Shown here in pieces: positions 53,107-63,962 of a DNA stretch of 64,000 bases. A program made the position numbers and the translations under genes. Position 1 is the first letter of the stretch; every line of letters starts with the position of its first letter. Origin of the DNA: Azospirillum melinis (lineage in GTDB: Bacteria > Pseudomonadota > Alphaproteobacteria > Azospirillales > Azospirillaceae); the NCBI RefSeq assembly GCF_013340935.1, contig NZ_WHOS01000003.1, positions 186,001-250,000 of the forward strand. The letters are read 5' to 3'. The notes below the pieces were generated by a model. That model ran no database searches. It saw only the letters and a list, made by a program, of their open reading frames with translations, and was not told the DNA's origin.

Positions 53107-54551
53107 TGAGCGCAGCGACCATTCTCATCGCGGATGACGACCGCGCCATCCGCACCGTCCTGACGCAGGCCCTGGCCCGGTTGGGGCATGAGGTCCGAAC
53201 CACCGGCAACGCCGCGACGCTGTGGCGGTGGGTTGCGGACGGGCAGGGCGATCTGGTCATCACCGACGTGGTGATGCCGGACGAAAACGGCCTGGACCTG
53301 ATCCCGCGCATCAAGAAGCTGCGGCCCGAAATGCGCGTCATCGTGATGAGTGCGCAGAACACGCTGATCACCGCGGTGAAGGCAGCGGAGCGTGGGGCCT
53401 TCGAATATCTGCCCAAGCCCTTCGACTTGAAGGAACTGGTTTCCGTCGTCGAACGTGCGCTGAACACCAACACCCCGCCGGCCGCCATGCCGGGCGGCGA
53501 GATGGAGGGCGAGGAGCAGCTGCCGTTGATCGGCCGCTCGCCCGCCATGCAGGAAATCTATCGGGTGCTGGCCCGCCTGATGGGCACCGACCTGACGGTG
53601 ATGATCACCGGCGAGTCCGGGACCGGCAAGGAACTGGTCGCCCGCGCGCTGCACGATTACGGCAAGCGGCGCAACGGGGCCTTCGTCGCCATCAACATGG
53701 CCGCCATCCCGCGCGAACTGATCGAATCCGAGCTGTTCGGCCACGAGAAGGGCGCTTTCACCGGCGCCACCAACCGTTCGACCGGCCGGTTCGAGCAGGC
53801 GCAGGGCGGAACGCTGTTCCTGGACGAGATCGGCGACATGCCGCTCGATGCCCAGACCCGGCTGCTGCGCGTGTTGCAGGAAGGCGAATACACCACCGTC
53901 GGCGGGCGCACCGCGATCAAGACCGACGTGCGCATCATCGCGGCGACCCACCGCGACCTGCGCACCCTGATCCGCCAGGGGCTGTTCCGCGAGGATCTGT
54001 TCTATCGCCTGTGCGTGGTGCCGATCCGCCTGCCGCCGCTGCGCGAGCGGACGGAAGACATTCCGCTGCTGGTCCGCCATTTCCTGAATCTCGGCATCAG
54101 CCAGGGACTTCCGGCCAAGAGCATCGACCAGGCGGCGATGGACCGGCTGAAGCGCTATCGCTGGCCCGGCAACGTCCGTGAACTGGAAAATCTCGTCCGC
54201 CGTCTGGCCGCGCTCTATTCGCAGGAGGTGATCGGGCTGGATGTGGTGGAGGCGGAACTCGCCGACGCCACCCCGGCCTCCCAGCCGGTGGAGGAGCCGC
54301 AGAGCGAAGGCCTGTCCTCGGCCGTCGAGCGCCACCTGAAGGACTATTTCGCCGCCCACAAGGACGGCATGCCGTCCAACGGCCTGTATGACCGGGTGCT
54401 GCGCGAAATCGAACGGCCGCTGATCTCGCTCAGCCTGTCGGCGACCCGCGGCAACCAGATCAAGGCGGCACAACTGCTCGGCCTAAACCGCAACACGTTG
54501 CGCAAGAAGATCCGCGACCTCGATATCCAGGTGATGCGCGGCATCAAATAA
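53106..54551 (+). CDS. ntrC: Nitrogen regulation response regulator NtrC
   Basis: Sigma-54 activator of 481 residues. Receiver domain with phosphorylation Asp54 ([14 protein letters not shown]); AAA+ domain with Walker [10 protein letters not shown], the sigma-54-contacting GAFTGA loop ([12 protein letters not shown]), and Walker [12 protein letters not shown]-terminal Fis-type helix-turn-helix ([20 protein letters not shown]). Activates genes for alternative nitrogen sources with RpoN. Followed by a hairpin. Confidence 0.97.
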   Translation: MSAATILIADDDRAIRTVLTQALARLGHEVRTTGNAATLWRWVADGQGDLVITDVVMPDENGLDLIPRIKKLRPEMRVIVMSAQNTLITAVKAAERGAFEYLPKPFDLKELVSVVERALNTNTPPAAMPGGEMEGEEQLPLIGRSPAMQEIYRVLARLMGTDLTVMITGESGTGKELVARALHDYGKRRNGAFVAINMAAIPRELIESELFGHEKGAFTGATNRSTGRFEQAQGGTLFLDEIGDMPLDAQTRLLRVLQEGEYTTVGGRTAIKTDVRIIAATHRDLRTLIRQGLFREDLFYRLCVVPIRLPPLRERTEDIPLLVRHFLNLGISQGLPAKSIDQAAMDRLKRYRWPGNVRELENLVRRLAALYSQEVIGLDVVEAELADATPASQPVEEPQSEGLSSAVERHLKDYFAAHKDGMPSNGLYDRVLREIERPLISLSLSATRGNQIKAAQLLGLNRNTLRKKIRDLDIQVMRGIK

Positions 54552-54628
54552 GCCGCATCCGGCAACGCGTGCGGGGAGGCCCAGCAACGCTGCCAATCCG
54601 TGCCAAAATTGTGACACAACCCGGTCAG

Positions 54629-54651
54629 GGGCGGCGGGCAAACCGCCGCCC
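54629..54651 (+). terminator. Hairpin after ntrC
   Basis: GGGCGGCGG (54629-54637) pairs with CCGCCGCCC (54643-54651), nine perfect pairs with loop GCAAA. It lies 78 bases after the ntrC stop. No T run, so it may reduce rather than stop read-through into ntrYX. Confidence 0.55.
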
Positions 54652-54663
54652 ATTGGCTACTAA

Positions 54664-54694
54664 ACGCCTTCTGCACTTCTTCTGACGCCTTCTG
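54664..54694. repeat. Direct repeat in the ntrY leader
   Basis: ACGCCTTCTG occurs at 54664-54673 and 54685-54694, 21 bases apart, i.e. two helical turns. This spacing is common for regulator half-sites; the binding protein is unknown. Confidence 0.5.
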
Positions 54695-54787
54695 GCGTAG
54701 ACTGTGCTGTCCGAAAGGCAGATTCGTTGAGGCTTGGCAGGGCCGCAACAGAGGTGTATCTTTCCGGCAACAGATTAGCGCCGGACC

Positions 54788-57106
54788 ATGCCACCGAATT
54801 CCGACATTGCAGCAGCCGGCCAAAGGCCGGTCTGGCAGAAGATTCTCCAATGGTCCAGGCGGGTCGGCCTGGGCAAGCGGCTGGCCTTTGCCCTGTCGCT
54901 GGCGGCCCTGGCCGCCGGGTTCGCCACCTACGCGGCGATGACGGAAAGCGCGCCGTTCGGACAGGCCAACCCGCGGACCGTCACGCTTCTGCTGACGCTC
55001 GACCTTGCGATCCTGCTGACGCTGGGCGTTCTGATCGCCCGGCGCATCGTCGCCATCCTGATCGGGCGGCGGCGCGGGCTGGCGGGGTCGCGGCTCCATA
55101 CACGTCTGGTTCTGGTGTTCAGCGTGCTGGCGGTGGCGCCGGCCATCATCATGACCGTCTTTTCCACCCTGTTCTTCTATGTCGGGGTGCAGAGCTGGTT
55201 CAGCGACCGCGTGCGCACGGCGGTGAACGAATCCCTGGTGGTCGCCAGCGCCTATCTGCACGAGCACCAGCAGAACATCCGCGCCGACGCACTGGCGATG
55301 GCCAACGACCTTTCGCAAGAGGCGCGTTTCTCCAGTGACCCCGAACGGTTCGAACAGGTCGTCGCCACCCAGGCGATGCTGCGCGCGCTGTCGGAAGCAA
55401 TCGTTTTCAACGGCACCACCGGCGCCATCGTCGCGCGGGCCGGCTACACCTTCACCCTGGAATTCGAGCCGATCCCTGAGGACAAGATCCAGCAGGCCCG
55501 CACCGGCGAGGTCGCGCTGATCGTCAAGGAATCCGACGATCGCGTCCGCGCCCTGGTCAGCCTGGATCGGGTGTCCGACACCTTCCTCTATGTCGGCCGC
55601 ATGGTGGAGCCGCGGGTGCTCCAGCACATGGCCTCGGCCGAGGGGGCGGTGAAGGAATACACCGCGCTGGAGAACCAGCGCGGCAGCCTGCAGGTCACCT
55701 TCACGCTGATCTTCCTGGTGGTGGCGATGCTGCTGCTGCTGGCGGCGGTATGGGCCGGGCTGAATTTCGCCACCCGGCTGGTCCGCCCGATCAGCGCCTT
55801 GATCGGAGCCGCCGAGCGGGTGCGCGCCGGCGACCTGACCGTCCGCGTGTCGGAACCGCCGGGCGAGGACGAGTTCGTCCTGCTGTCGCGTGCCTTCAAC
55901 CGCATGACCACCGAGATCGAGGGGCAGCGGCGGGAGTTGCTGTCGACCAACCGGCTGCTCGACGAGCGCCGCCGCTTCACCGAGACGGTGCTGTCCGGCG
56001 TGTCGGCCGGTGTGCTGGGTGTCGATGCCGACGGCGTCATCAACCTGCCGAACCTGTCCGCCGCCCGCCTGCTGGGCGAGGAGGATCCGGAGCGGATGAT
56101 CGGCATGTCGCTGGTCGAGCTGCTGCCGGACATCGGCGACCTGCTGGAAAACGCGCCGAAGAAGCCCGGCCGCGTGGTGCAGGACCAGATCCAAATCCGG
56201 CGTCCGGGCAAGACGACGCTGACCCTGCTGGTCCGCATCGCGGCGGAGGTACGCGACGGCAACGTGCGAGGCTATGTCGTCACTTTCGACGACATCACCG
56301 AACTGGTGTCGGCGCAGCGCAAGGCGGCCTGGGCCGACGTGGCGCGCCGCATCGCGCACGAGATCAAGAACCCGCTGACGCCGATCCAGCTGTCGGCCGA
56401 ACGGCTGCGCCGCAAATATCTGAAGGAGATCTCCAGCGATACGGAGGTCTTCACCATGTGCACCGACACCATTGTCCGGCAGGTCGACGACATCCGCCGC
56501 ATGGTGGACGAATTCTCCGCCTTCGCACGGATGCCGCAGCCGGTGATGAAGCCGGTCAACATCAACGATCTGGTCCGGCAGGCGGTGTTCCTGCAATCGA
56601 GCGCCCATTCCGGCAAGATCCGCTTCGACACGCGGCTGCCGTCCGGGCCGTTGACGGTGGCCTGCGACAGCCGGCAGATCTCCCAGGCGCTGACCAACCT
56701 GCTGCAGAACGCGGCCGACGCCATCGAGGGGCGCACGCCGCCGGCCGACGGCGCGGATCTGCCGCCTGGAGAGGTGGCGATTGCAGTGGAGGACGACGGC
56801 GAGAAGGTCGTCGTCACCGTACAGGACAACGGCAAAGGCCTGCCCGGCGGCGAACAGCGCGACCGGCTGACCGAACCTTATGTGACGACGCGGGCCAAGG
56901 GCACCGGGCTGGGGCTCGCCATCGTCAAGAAGATCATGGAGGACCATGGCGGCGTGCTGACCCTTGAGGACCGCGAAGGCGGACCCGGGGCGCGCGTGAC
57001 CCTGGTCATTCCACACCCGGTTACGGTCGCGAACGACGCGGGCGGCCGTGACGACAGGCCGGCGGAGACCGGCGGAGAGATGAGGCACGAAGCCCATGGC
57101 GCATGA
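54788..57106 (+). CDS. ntrY: Nitrogen regulation membrane sensor kinase NtrY
   Basis: Membrane histidine kinase of 772 residues. Two membrane helices near 30-100, a third near 105-130 ([20 protein letters not shown]), a periplasmic domain to about 300, another helix ([18 protein letters not shown]), HAMP ([20 protein letters not shown]), PAS, then His524 in [20 protein letters not shown] and an ATPase domain ([13 protein letters not shown]). NtrY pairs with NtrX; in relatives it links nitrogen and redox signals. Separated from ntrC by a 236-base leader. Confidence 0.96.
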   Translation: MPPNSDIAAAGQRPVWQKILQWSRRVGLGKRLAFALSLAALAAGFATYAAMTESAPFGQANPRTVTLLLTLDLAILLTLGVLIARRIVAILIGRRRGLAGSRLHTRLVLVFSVLAVAPAIIMTVFSTLFFYVGVQSWFSDRVRTAVNESLVVASAYLHEHQQNIRADALAMANDLSQEARFSSDPERFEQVVATQAMLRALSEAIVFNGTTGAIVARAGYTFTLEFEPIPEDKIQQARTGEVALIVKESDDRVRALVSLDRVSDTFLYVGRMVEPRVLQHMASAEGAVKEYTALENQRGSLQVTFTLIFLVVAMLLLLAAVWAGLNFATRLVRPISALIGAAERVRAGDLTVRVSEPPGEDEFVLLSRAFNRMTTEIEGQRRELLSTNRLLDERRRFTETVLSGVSAGVLGVDADGVINLPNLSAARLLGEEDPERMIGMSLVELLPDIGDLLENAPKKPGRVVQDQIQIRRPGKTTLTLLVRIAAEVRDGNVRGYVVTFDDITELVSAQRKAAWADVARRIAHEIKNPLTPIQLSAERLRRKYLKEISSDTEVFTMCTDTIVRQVDDIRRMVDEFSAFARMPQPVMKPVNINDLVRQAVFLQSSAHSGKIRFDTRLPSGPLTVACDSRQISQALTNLLQNAADAIEGRTPPADGADLPPGEVAIAVEDDGEKVVVTVQDNGKGLPGGEQRDRLTEPYVTTRAKGTGLGLAIVKKIMEDHGGVLTLEDREGGPGARVTLVIPHPVTVANDAGGRDDRPAETGGEMRHEAHGA

Positions 57107-58496
57107 CATTCTGATCGTCGATGACGAAGCCGATATCCGGATGCTGATTGCCGGCATCCTGAACGACGAAGGCATCAAGACGCGCGAAGCCGCCGACGCC
57201 GATCAGGCCTTCGCCCAGGTGGCGGCGCGCCGGCCGAGCCTCGTCGTGCTCGACATCTGGCTCCAGGGCAGCAGGCTGGACGGCCTGCAGATCCTGGAAC
57301 AGCTGATGCGGGATCATGCCAACCTGCCGGTCATCATGATCTCCGGCCACGGCAACATCGAAACCGCGGTCCAGGCCATCAAGGTCGGCGCCTACGACTT
57401 CATCGAGAAGCCGTTCAAGGCCGACCGCCTGCTGCTGATGGTGGATCGCGCCATCGAGGCGGCGCGGCTGAAGCGCGAGAACCAGGAGCTGAAGCTGCGC
57501 GCCGGCGGCGATGCGGAGCTGATCGGCAAATCGTCGGCAGTCAATCAGGTGCGGCAGTCCATCGACAAGGTGGCGCCCACCGGCAGCCGCGTCCTGATCT
57601 CCGGCCCGCCCGGTGCCGGCAAGGAGGTGGTCGCCCGGCTGATCCATGCCCGCTCCCGCCGGGCCGGCGGTCCCTTCGTCGGGCTGAACTGCGCCACCAT
57701 GCGGCCCGAGCGGTTGGAGATGGAGCTGTTCGGCACCGAGGCCGGCGTCGATGGTCCCGGCCGCAAGATCGGCACCTTCGAGCAGGCTCATGGCGGCACG
57801 CTGCTGCTGGACGAAGTCGCCGACATGCCGTTGGAGACCCAGGGCAAGATCGTCCGCGCCCTTCAGGAACAGGTGTTCGAGCGCGTCGGCGGCGGCCAGC
57901 GGGTCGAGGTGGATGTGCGCGTGATCGCCACCTCCAACCGCGACCTCCAGGCGGAAATCGAGCAGGGGCGCTTCCGCCAGGATCTGTTCTACCGCCTGTC
58001 GGTGGTGCCGATCCGCGTCCCGTCGCTTGCCGAGCGGCGTGAGGACATCCCGGTGCTGGCTCGCCATTTCATGCAGCGGTCCGCCGAAGCGTCCGGCCTG
58101 CCGACCCGCGAGTTCGGTGAGGACGCCATGGCTGCCCTCCAGGCCTATGACTGGCCGGGAAACGTTCGCCAACTGCGCAACGTCGTGGACTGGCTGCTGA
58201 TCATGGCCCATGGCGACCCCAAGGAGCCGATCCGCGCCGACACCCTGCCGCCGGAGATCGGCGCCATCACGCCGACGGTCCTCAAATGGGACAAGGGCGG
58301 CGAGATCATGGGCCTGCCGCTGCGCGAAGCCCGCGAGGTGTTCGAGCGCGAATATCTGCTGGCCCAAGTCACCCGCTTCGGCGGCAACATCTCCCGCACC
58401 GCGTCCTTCGTCGGCATGGAACGCTCCGCCCTTCACCGCAAGCTGAAGTCGCTGGGCGTTCATGGCAGCGAGAAGGGGAAGATGTTCCTCGAGTGA
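57096..58496 (+). CDS. ntrX: Nitrogen regulation response regulator NtrX, lacking GAFTGA
   Basis: Protein of 466 residues. Receiver with Asp53 ([15 protein letters not shown]), AAA+ domain with Walker [10 protein letters not shown] and Walker [11 protein letters not shown], and a C-terminal Fis-like domain ([20 protein letters not shown]). The sigma-54 contact loop GAFTGA is replaced by AGVDGPGRK (about residue 214), so it probably does not activate RpoN promoters, as known for other alphaproteobacterial NtrX. It overlaps ntrY by 11 bases. Confidence 0.96.
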   Translation: MAHDILIVDDEADIRMLIAGILNDEGIKTREAADADQAFAQVAARRPSLVVLDIWLQGSRLDGLQILEQLMRDHANLPVIMISGHGNIETAVQAIKVGAYDFIEKPFKADRLLLMVDRAIEAARLKRENQELKLRAGGDAELIGKSSAVNQVRQSIDKVAPTGSRVLISGPPGAGKEVVARLIHARSRRAGGPFVGLNCATMRPERLEMELFGTEAGVDGPGRKIGTFEQAHGGTLLLDEVADMPLETQGKIVRALQEQVFERVGGGQRVEVDVRVIATSNRDLQAEIEQGRFRQDLFYRLSVVPIRVPSLAERREDIPVLARHFMQRSAEASGLPTREFGEDAMAALQAYDWPGNVRQLRNVVDWLLIMAHGDPKEPIRADTLPPEIGAITPTVLKWDKGGEIMGLPLREAREVFEREYLLAQVTRFGGNISRTASFVGMERSALHRKLKSLGVHGSEKGKMFLE

Positions 58497-58498
58497 TC

Positions 58499-58523
58499 GG
58501 TGGGGGGAGGTCGCGCCCCCACC
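58499..58523 (+). terminator. Possible terminator after ntrX
   Basis: GGTGGGGG (58499-58506) pairs with CCCCCACC (58516-58523), eight perfect pairs, 3 bases after the ntrX stop. No T run follows. Confidence 0.5.
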
Positions 58524-58564
58524 ATTCCCCTCTCTCCCCTCCGCGGGGGAAGGGAGCTTCCGCC

Positions 58565-59317
58565 ATGACAATCCATCGAGAAATCTCCTTGTCCTCTCCC
58601 ATCGCCCTGCCGCGCGCCGTCATCTATGACTGGGACAACACTCTGGTCAGCAACTGGGATACGGTTCGCGAGGCGCTGAACCATGCGCTGGTGTCCTTCG
58701 GCCTTGCCCCCTGGAGTGCCGAGGAGGCGCGCGAGCGGATCAAGGCATCGCTGCGCGACAGCTTCCCGCGCATTTTCGGCGAGCGCTGGACCGAGGCGCG
58801 CGACCTGTTCTACGCCTATTTCGCTGCCCACCATCTGGACGGGCTGACACCGCTGCCGGGTGCCGAGACGCTGCTGCGCCATTTTCACGAGCGGGGCGTC
58901 TATCAGGCCGTCGTCTCCAACAAGAACGGCAAGTTCCTGCGGGCGGAGGCCGACGCTCTGGGCTGGACCCGGTATTTCGGCAAGCTGGTCGGCGCACAGG
59001 ATGCCGAGTTCGACAAGCCGCACATCGCCCCGGTGCGGATGGCGCTGGAGCCGGCTGGGATCGTGCCGGGCCAAGATGTCTGGTTTCTTGGCGACGCCGA
59101 CATCGATATGGAATGCGCCCATGGCGCCGGTCTCGTTCCGGTGCTAATAGGGCTGGGCGAGGGGAGTGGCTTCGACCGCTTCCCGCCCGCCCATCGCCAC
59201 ATCGACTGTACGGCGCTTCACCGCGTCCTGTATGGCTTGGTGGACGGCAATGGTGATACCATATCCCTGCAAACGGCTGTCGAGACGGTACCAACGCGCA
59301 CCACACCTGCACCGTGA
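58565..59317 (+). CDS. HAD-family phosphatase
   Basis: Protein of 250 residues. Motif I VIYDWDNTLVSNW with Asp22 and Asp24; motif II AVVSNKNGKF; motif IV FLGDADIDMECAHGAGL. Substrate unknown; similar genes occur upstream of hfq in related genomes. ATG 58565 is the first start after the GGGAAGGGAGC ribosome site. Confidence 0.9.
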   Translation: MTIHREISLSSPIALPRAVIYDWDNTLVSNWDTVREALNHALVSFGLAPWSAEEARERIKASLRDSFPRIFGERWTEARDLFYAYFAAHHLDGLTPLPGAETLLRHFHERGVYQAVVSNKNGKFLRAEADALGWTRYFGKLVGAQDAEFDKPHIAPVRMALEPAGIVPGQDVWFLGDADIDMECAHGAGLVPVLIGLGEGSGFDRFPPAHRHIDCTALHRVLYGLVDGNGDTISLQTAVETVPTRTTPAP

Positions 59318-59378
59318 AACGGGGAGCGGACCGCCTAGCAAAGGGGTCCCAAGAACATTGAAGAAGGGGGCATGAAAA

Positions 59379-59627
59379 ATGTCTGAAAAAAGCCAGAACG
59401 TGCAGGACGTGTTTCTGAATCACGTCCGTAAGAACAAGACTCCCGTAACCGTCTTTCTCGTGAACGGCGTGAAACTCCAGGGCATCATTACTTGGTTCGA
59501 CAACTTCTCGGTACTTCTGCGGCGCGACGCGCATTCCCAGCTCGTCTACAAGCACGCAATCTCGACGGTCATGCCGGCCCATCCCATTCAACTTTTCGAG
59601 CCGCCCAAGGAAGGTGAAAGCGTCTGA
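59379..59627 (+). CDS. hfq: RNA chaperone Hfq
   Basis: Sm-fold protein of 82 residues that pairs small RNAs with mRNAs as a hexamer. Sm1 motif [20 protein letters not shown] and Sm2 motif [12 protein letters not shown] (YKHA) are intact. In Azospirillum and relatives it also affects nitrogen fixation gene expression, which fits the neighbourhood. The following hflX reading overlaps its end. Confidence 0.97.
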   Translation: MSEKSQNVQDVFLNHVRKNKTPVTVFLVNGVKLQGIITWFDNFSVLLRRDAHSQLVYKHAISTVMPAHPIQLFEPPKEGESV

Positions 59628-60960
59628 TCCCTTGACCAATGGTAACGGCGCGGTCCCTGAAGGCGCCGCGCGGGCCATCGTGGTCCACCCCGTCCTCCGC
59701 AGTGAGGCGGACGGGGACATGCGCCCTCCCGAATCGCGGCTTGAGGAGGCGGTCGGTCTTGCCCAGGCCATTCAGCTGGATGTCGTCCATGCCGAATGCG
59801 CCAAGGTGAACCGGCCGCAACCGTCGACCCTGCTCGGCTCCGGCACGGTGGAGCATCTGGCACAGGTGGTGGAAGAGGCCGAGGCGACTCTGGTCATCCT
59901 CGACCATGCCCTGTCGCCGGTGCAGCAGCGCAACCTCGAGCGGTCGCTGAAGGCCAAGGTCATCGACCGCACCGGCCTGATCCTGGAGATCTTTGGCGCC
60001 CGCGCCCGGACGCGCGAAGGCATGCTCCAGGTCGAGCTGGCTTCCCTGACCTACCAGAAATCGCGTCTGGTGCGGTCCTGGACCCACTTGGAACGGCAGC
60101 GCGGCGGCTTCGGCTTCCTCGGCGGTCCCGGCGAATCGCAGCTTGAGCTCGACCGCCGCCTGATCGGCGACAGGATCATCAAGATCAAGAAGGAACTGGA
60201 GGAGGTGCGGCGAACCCGCGGCCTGCACCGCAAGGCACGTGCCAAGGTGCCTTATCCGGTGGTGGCTCTGGTAGGCTACACCAACGCCGGCAAATCGACG
60301 CTGTTCAACCGGCTGGCGAACGCTGACGTCTTCGCCCAGAACCTGCTGTTCGCCACGCTCGATCCCACCATGCGGCAGGTGACCCTGCCGTCGGGGCGCA
60401 AGGTGATCCTGTCGGACACGGTCGGCTTCATCTCCGACCTGCCGCACGGCCTCGTCGCCGCCTTCCGCGCCACGCTGGAGGAGGTGGACGCCGCCGACAT
60501 CATCCTGCATGTCCGCGACATCGCCCACATCGACAGCGACGCCCAGAAGGCCGATGTCCATGAGGTGCTGTCGGACATGGGCATCGATCCGGAGACGGAC
60601 GACCGGGTGATCGAGGTGCTGAACAAGATCGACGCGCTGGACGAGGAAAGCCGCGCAGCGATTCTGGTCCAGACCGGCCGCAATCCGCGTGCCGTGGCGG
60701 TCTCAGCCCTATCCGGCGAGGGGATCGACAACCTCGACCGCCTGCTGGACCAGCGGATGAACGTCAACCGGCAGGTCGTCGACCTCTCGGTAGACCTTGG
60801 CGACGGGGCAGCGCTCGCCTGGCTCTACGCCAAGGGCGAGGTGCTGGACCGGCGAGACGACGAGGAACACGCGCATCTGCATGTCTCCATCGACCCTGTC
60901 GATCTCGCCCGGTTCGAAAAGCGGTTCCAGCCCGACAGTCAGGCTCAACCGCAACCTTAG
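59614..60960 (+). CDS. hflX: GTPase HflX
   Basis: Ribosome-associated GTPase of 448 residues, known to split stalled ribosomes in E. coli. N-terminal HflX domain ([26 protein letters not shown]), coiled linker, G1 [13 protein letters not shown]3 [11 protein letters not shown]4 NKID. GTG at 59614 overlaps hfq; the exact start is uncertain, and TTG 59632 is an alternative. The hfq-hflX order is conserved in proteobacteria. Confidence 0.95.
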   Translation: MKASDPLTNGNGAVPEGAARAIVVHPVLRSEADGDMRPPESRLEEAVGLAQAIQLDVVHAECAKVNRPQPSTLLGSGTVEHLAQVVEEAEATLVILDHALSPVQQRNLERSLKAKVIDRTGLILEIFGARARTREGMLQVELASLTYQKSRLVRSWTHLERQRGGFGFLGGPGESQLELDRRLIGDRIIKIKKELEEVRRTRGLHRKARAKVPYPVVALVGYTNAGKSTLFNRLANADVFAQNLLFATLDPTMRQVTLPSGRKVILSDTVGFISDLPHGLVAAFRATLEEVDAADIILHVRDIAHIDSDAQKADVHEVLSDMGIDPETDDRVIEVLNKIDALDEESRAAILVQTGRNPRAVAVSALSGEGIDNLDRLLDQRMNVNRQVVDLSVDLGDGAALAWLYAKGEVLDRRDDEEHAHLHVSIDPVDLARFEKRFQPDSQAQPQP

Positions 60961-61124
60961 GCGGTGCGGCTGGGTGTCCTGGCTAAACGGAAAGGGGTGT
61001 GGACGGTGTCTATGACCTGTTGCACCCCACTCCGGTCTTAAGACGAATGCGGCGTGGTTATTTGCCCGTTGGGGTCCGATGATGGGAATGGAGCAGTCGT
61101 GCTCCCCCATGAGGAGGACTGCCA

Positions 61125-61433
61125 ATGCGGTTGCAAACCGATCCGTCGTGCTTCTCGATTACGGCATTTCTCGCCGATCAGGTAGCCCTCGTCGCCCGTC
61201 AGGAGAATTTGCCGCCGGGTGCGGCCCTGCTGCGCCTGCAGGAGCTTTCGCGCACGCCGGAAGGCCGCGCCACCCTGATGCATCTGATCGAGGCCGCCGG
61301 CGAGCGGGAACCGAACGCCGACGAGGCCGCGAAGATTTCGGCGATCTGCCGTGAACTGACCGCCTGGGGCTATGGCGGCTTCACCGGTGGGCCCCGCCAT
61401 GAGCCTCGCCACGATCACCGCGCCGCGGCATGA
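61125..61433 (+). CDS. Hypothetical protein with helical core
   Basis: Protein of 102 residues, largely helical by composition (LADQVALVARQENLPPGAAL then LQELSRTPEGRATLMHLIEA). A strong GAGGAGG ribosome site lies 9 bases before the ATG, so translation is likely. The tail is His/Arg-rich. No family recognised. Confidence 0.6.
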   Translation: MRLQTDPSCFSITAFLADQVALVARQENLPPGAALLRLQELSRTPEGRATLMHLIEAAGEREPNADEAAKISAICRELTAWGYGGFTGGPRHEPRHDHRAAA

Positions 61434-61517
61434 CGGTGATTTGACACATGCTTGAGGGATGACGGCGCCTGCGATGGCAGGTCATAATGAGCCGTTCGTC
61501 ATCGCCGCGGTCCCGAA

Positions 61518-62123
61518 TTGCTTCGTTCCCCTTCCCGAACCATCCTGACCGGTGCCGGCCGTCTGATGCCGGCGCTGCCGCTGTTGCTGGCATTCGTCCA
61601 GCCACTGGCGGCGGCGGAGCCGCTGCGACCGGGAATGCCGCTGCCGCCCGGCTATGTGGAAGAACCGGAGACCCCACCCGAAGACCCGCTTCCTCCGCCG
61701 CCGAAGCCGCTGTCGGTGGCGCCCGACGAACCGCAGGTCGTCGCTCCCGATGCTGCCGGGCTGCTGAAAGACTGCAAGCAGCAGACTTTCACCGACTGCT
61801 TCCGCCTGTGGCAACCCCCGCCGCCTCCACCGCCGCCGCCGGAACCTGAGAAGGATACCGCTGCGGCGCCTCCGCCTCCGCCGCCACCTGACCCCAAGGC
61901 GCCACGCCAACCGGCACAGGGTGGACCGGTGCCGCCACCGCCAACCGATGCGGCCAAGGAATCTGCCGCCGCCGCGGCCGACCGCGCCACCTTCGATGCG
62001 CTGTCGAAGGCGCTGAAGGACAGTGGACTGGACGGCAAGGTTCTGCTGACCGACCCGAAGGGCGGCGATCCCCTGTTGAAGCTGGACAGCGTGCCCGGCA
62101 GCAAGCCGGCGGCGAAGCGCTGA
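61518..62123 (+). CDS. Proline-rich secreted hypothetical protein
   Basis: Protein of 201 residues from a TTG at 61518; ATG 61566 would give 185. The N-terminus has a signal peptide (LMPALPLLLAFVQPLAAAEP). The middle holds long proline runs, including nine prolines in a row, separated by Glu/Lys and Ala. One Cys pair (LLKDCKQQTFTDCFRLW) might form a disulfide. The C-terminus LDALSKALKDSG-type helix is weakly ordered. Proline runs suggest a periplasm- or wall-spanning segment. No family recognised. Confidence 0.6.
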   Translation: MLRSPSRTILTGAGRLMPALPLLLAFVQPLAAAEPLRPGMPLPPGYVEEPETPPEDPLPPPPKPLSVAPDEPQVVAPDAAGLLKDCKQQTFTDCFRLWQPPPPPPPPPEPEKDTAAAPPPPPPPDPKAPRQPAQGGPVPPPPTDAAKESAAAAADRATFDALSKALKDSGLDGKVLLTDPKGGDPLLKLDSVPGSKPAAKR

Positions 62124-62161
62124 CCCTCTCCGAACTCAAGCCGCAAAAGGGCCAACCGACC

Positions 62162-62974
62162 ATGACGGGTTTCCCGCTTCCCGACATCGACCGCGTCGCG
62201 GACCTGATCCGCTCCGTCGCCCGGACGGAGATCATGCCCTATTTCCAGAAGCTCGACGCCGCCGGCATCCGGCAGAAGACCGGCCCGACCGATCTCGTAA
62301 CGCTCGCCGACGAGGCGGCGGAGCGAGCCCTGACCCCGGCGCTGTCGGCGCTGCTGCCGGGCAGCCGCGTCGTCGGAGAAGAGGCTGCCTCCGAGGACGA
62401 GCGCGTGCTCGACCGCATCCATGGCGACGATCCGGTCTGGATCATCGACCCGGTGGACGGCACGATCAACTTCGCCCAGGGACGGCCGATGTTCGCGGTG
62501 ATCGTTGCGCTTGCCTGCAAGGGGGAGACGGTCGCCGGCTGGATCCACGATCCGGTCGACGGTCGGATGGCGACGGCGGTAAAGGGGCAGGGTGCCTGGC
62601 TCGACGGTCGCCGCGTCCATGTCGCACCGGCCGTGCCGCTGCCGCAGATGGTCGGGGCGCTGTCCACGCGCTTCTGCAGCGCGGAGATGGGCCGCCAGTT
62701 GGAAGAGCGCAGCGTCGGGCTGGCGGATCGCGTGTGCCTGTCGAGCGCCGCCCAGGAGTATCTGCGCCTGCTGGAGGGGCGGGCGCATTACTCGCTCTAT
62801 CACCGGCTGATGCCGTGGGACCATGCGGCCGGCGTCCTGCTGCATGCGGAGGCCGGAGGTTATTCGGCGCTGATCGACGGGACGCCCTACCGGCCGGGGC
62901 TGCTGAACGGCAGCATCCTGCTGGCGCCCGACCGCGAAAGCTGGCAGGCGCTGCATGGACAGCTGTTCGGCTGA
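62162..62974 (+). CDS. Inositol-monophosphatase-family phosphatase
   Basis: Protein of 270 residues. Metal motifs: VVGEEAA (Glu), WIIDPVDGTINFAQGRPMF (Asp-x-x-Asp-Gly-Thr) and PWDHAAGVLLHAEAGG (last Asp). This is the classical inositol monophosphatase/SuhB superfamily; the fructose-1,6-bisphosphatase or histidinol-phosphatase (HisN) subfamilies are alternative roles. Distinct from cysQ in this window. Confidence 0.92.
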   Translation: MTGFPLPDIDRVADLIRSVARTEIMPYFQKLDAAGIRQKTGPTDLVTLADEAAERALTPALSALLPGSRVVGEEAASEDERVLDRIHGDDPVWIIDPVDGTINFAQGRPMFAVIVALACKGETVAGWIHDPVDGRMATAVKGQGAWLDGRRVHVAPAVPLPQMVGALSTRFCSAEMGRQLEERSVGLADRVCLSSAAQEYLRLLEGRAHYSLYHRLMPWDHAAGVLLHAEAGGYSALIDGTPYRPGLLNGSILLAPDRESWQALHGQLFG

Positions 62975-63017
62975 GTGCGTGTTGGGTACAGGAGGGCTAT
63001 AGCCCTCCCGCGCCCCT

Positions 63018-63845
63018 TCAATGTGCCAGCAGCGCCGGCAGGGCCAGCCCGTCCAGCACGGTGCGGGTCGCCCCGCCCAGCACCAGTTCACGCAGGCGGG
63101 AATGGCCGTAGGCGCCCATCACCAGCAGGTCGGCGCCCTGGTCGGTGCAGCAGGACAGGATCATGTCCCCGACCTCGCCGCCGGACGCGATGACCGACTG
63201 CGGACGGGCGGCGATGCCGTGGCGGTGCAGCCAGTCGACAAGGGTGGCGGCTTCTCTGCTCTGTTGCCCGAGGGGTTCCACGGTCAGCACGGTGACGGAC
63301 TCCGCCGCCTCCAGGAAGGGCATGGCGGCGCGGACCGCACGCGTGGATTCGCGTGTGTTCTTCCAGGCGATCAGCACATGGCGGCCGATGGGCGCCGCAG
63401 CCGGCTGTTTCGGCGGCAGGACCAGGACCGGTGTGGCGGTTTCCAGCGGCAAACGATCGGGGATGTGGTGCAGCGACACCCGCTCGCCCGCCCGCACCGC
63501 CGCGGATTGCGCGACGACGATCAGGTCGGCATAAGCGGCGCGCTCGGCCAGCAGATCGACATGGTCGCCCTCTTCGATGGTCCAGTCGTAGGGCAGCCCG
63601 TCAAGCGACTTGCGGACCTCCTGCTCGATCCGCTCGGCATTCTCGTGGGCGATTGCGGTCGCCTCCGCCATGAAGCCATAGGATGCGGCGCGGCCGGTGG
63701 CGCCCGCAGGCATCGACACCGGGGTGGCGATGTAGAGCGCCTGGATATGGGCGGAGAAACGCTTGGCCAGGGCCGTTGCCACCGCCAGCCGGCTGGTGTG
63801 GGCGTCGTCGTTGGCCATGTGCAGCAGGATGGTCTTGATCGGCAT
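63018..63845 (-). CDS. Tandem universal stress protein
   Basis: Protein of 275 residues with two USP domains. The first begins IKTILLHMANDDAHTSRLAV, the second begins GRHVLIAWKNTRESTRAVRA and ends with the ATP-binding type MGAYGHSRLRELVLGGATRT (G-x2-G-x9-G-S/T). The first domain lacks this glycine signature, so probably only the second binds nucleotide. Standing alone at the right end of the window. Confidence 0.93.
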   Translation of the reverse strand: MPIKTILLHMANDDAHTSRLAVATALAKRFSAHIQALYIATPVSMPAGATGRAASYGFMAEATAIAHENAERIEQEVRKSLDGLPYDWTIEEGDHVDLLAERAAYADLIVVAQSAAVRAGERVSLHHIPDRLPLETATPVLVLPPKQPAAAPIGRHVLIAWKNTRESTRAVRAAMPFLEAAESVTVLTVEPLGQQSREAATLVDWLHRHGIAARPQSVIASGGEVGDMILSCCTDQGADLLVMGAYGHSRLRELVLGGATRTVLDGLALPALLAH

Positions 63846-63962
63846 GCCCTTGCGTCTCCCAACATTATGATCGGTCCACCATCAGCCGGCGGAGCGGTTT
63901 CCCTCTAGGTAACGCTCCGCCGGGGTCGATGGCAACGCCGGTCACATGGGAAAGGCAGGCAG

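Noticed and set aside
54344-57178. Minus-strand open frame of 944 codons opposite ntrC-ntrY
   Set aside because: Antisense shadow of clear kinase and regulator genes; no recognisable domain.
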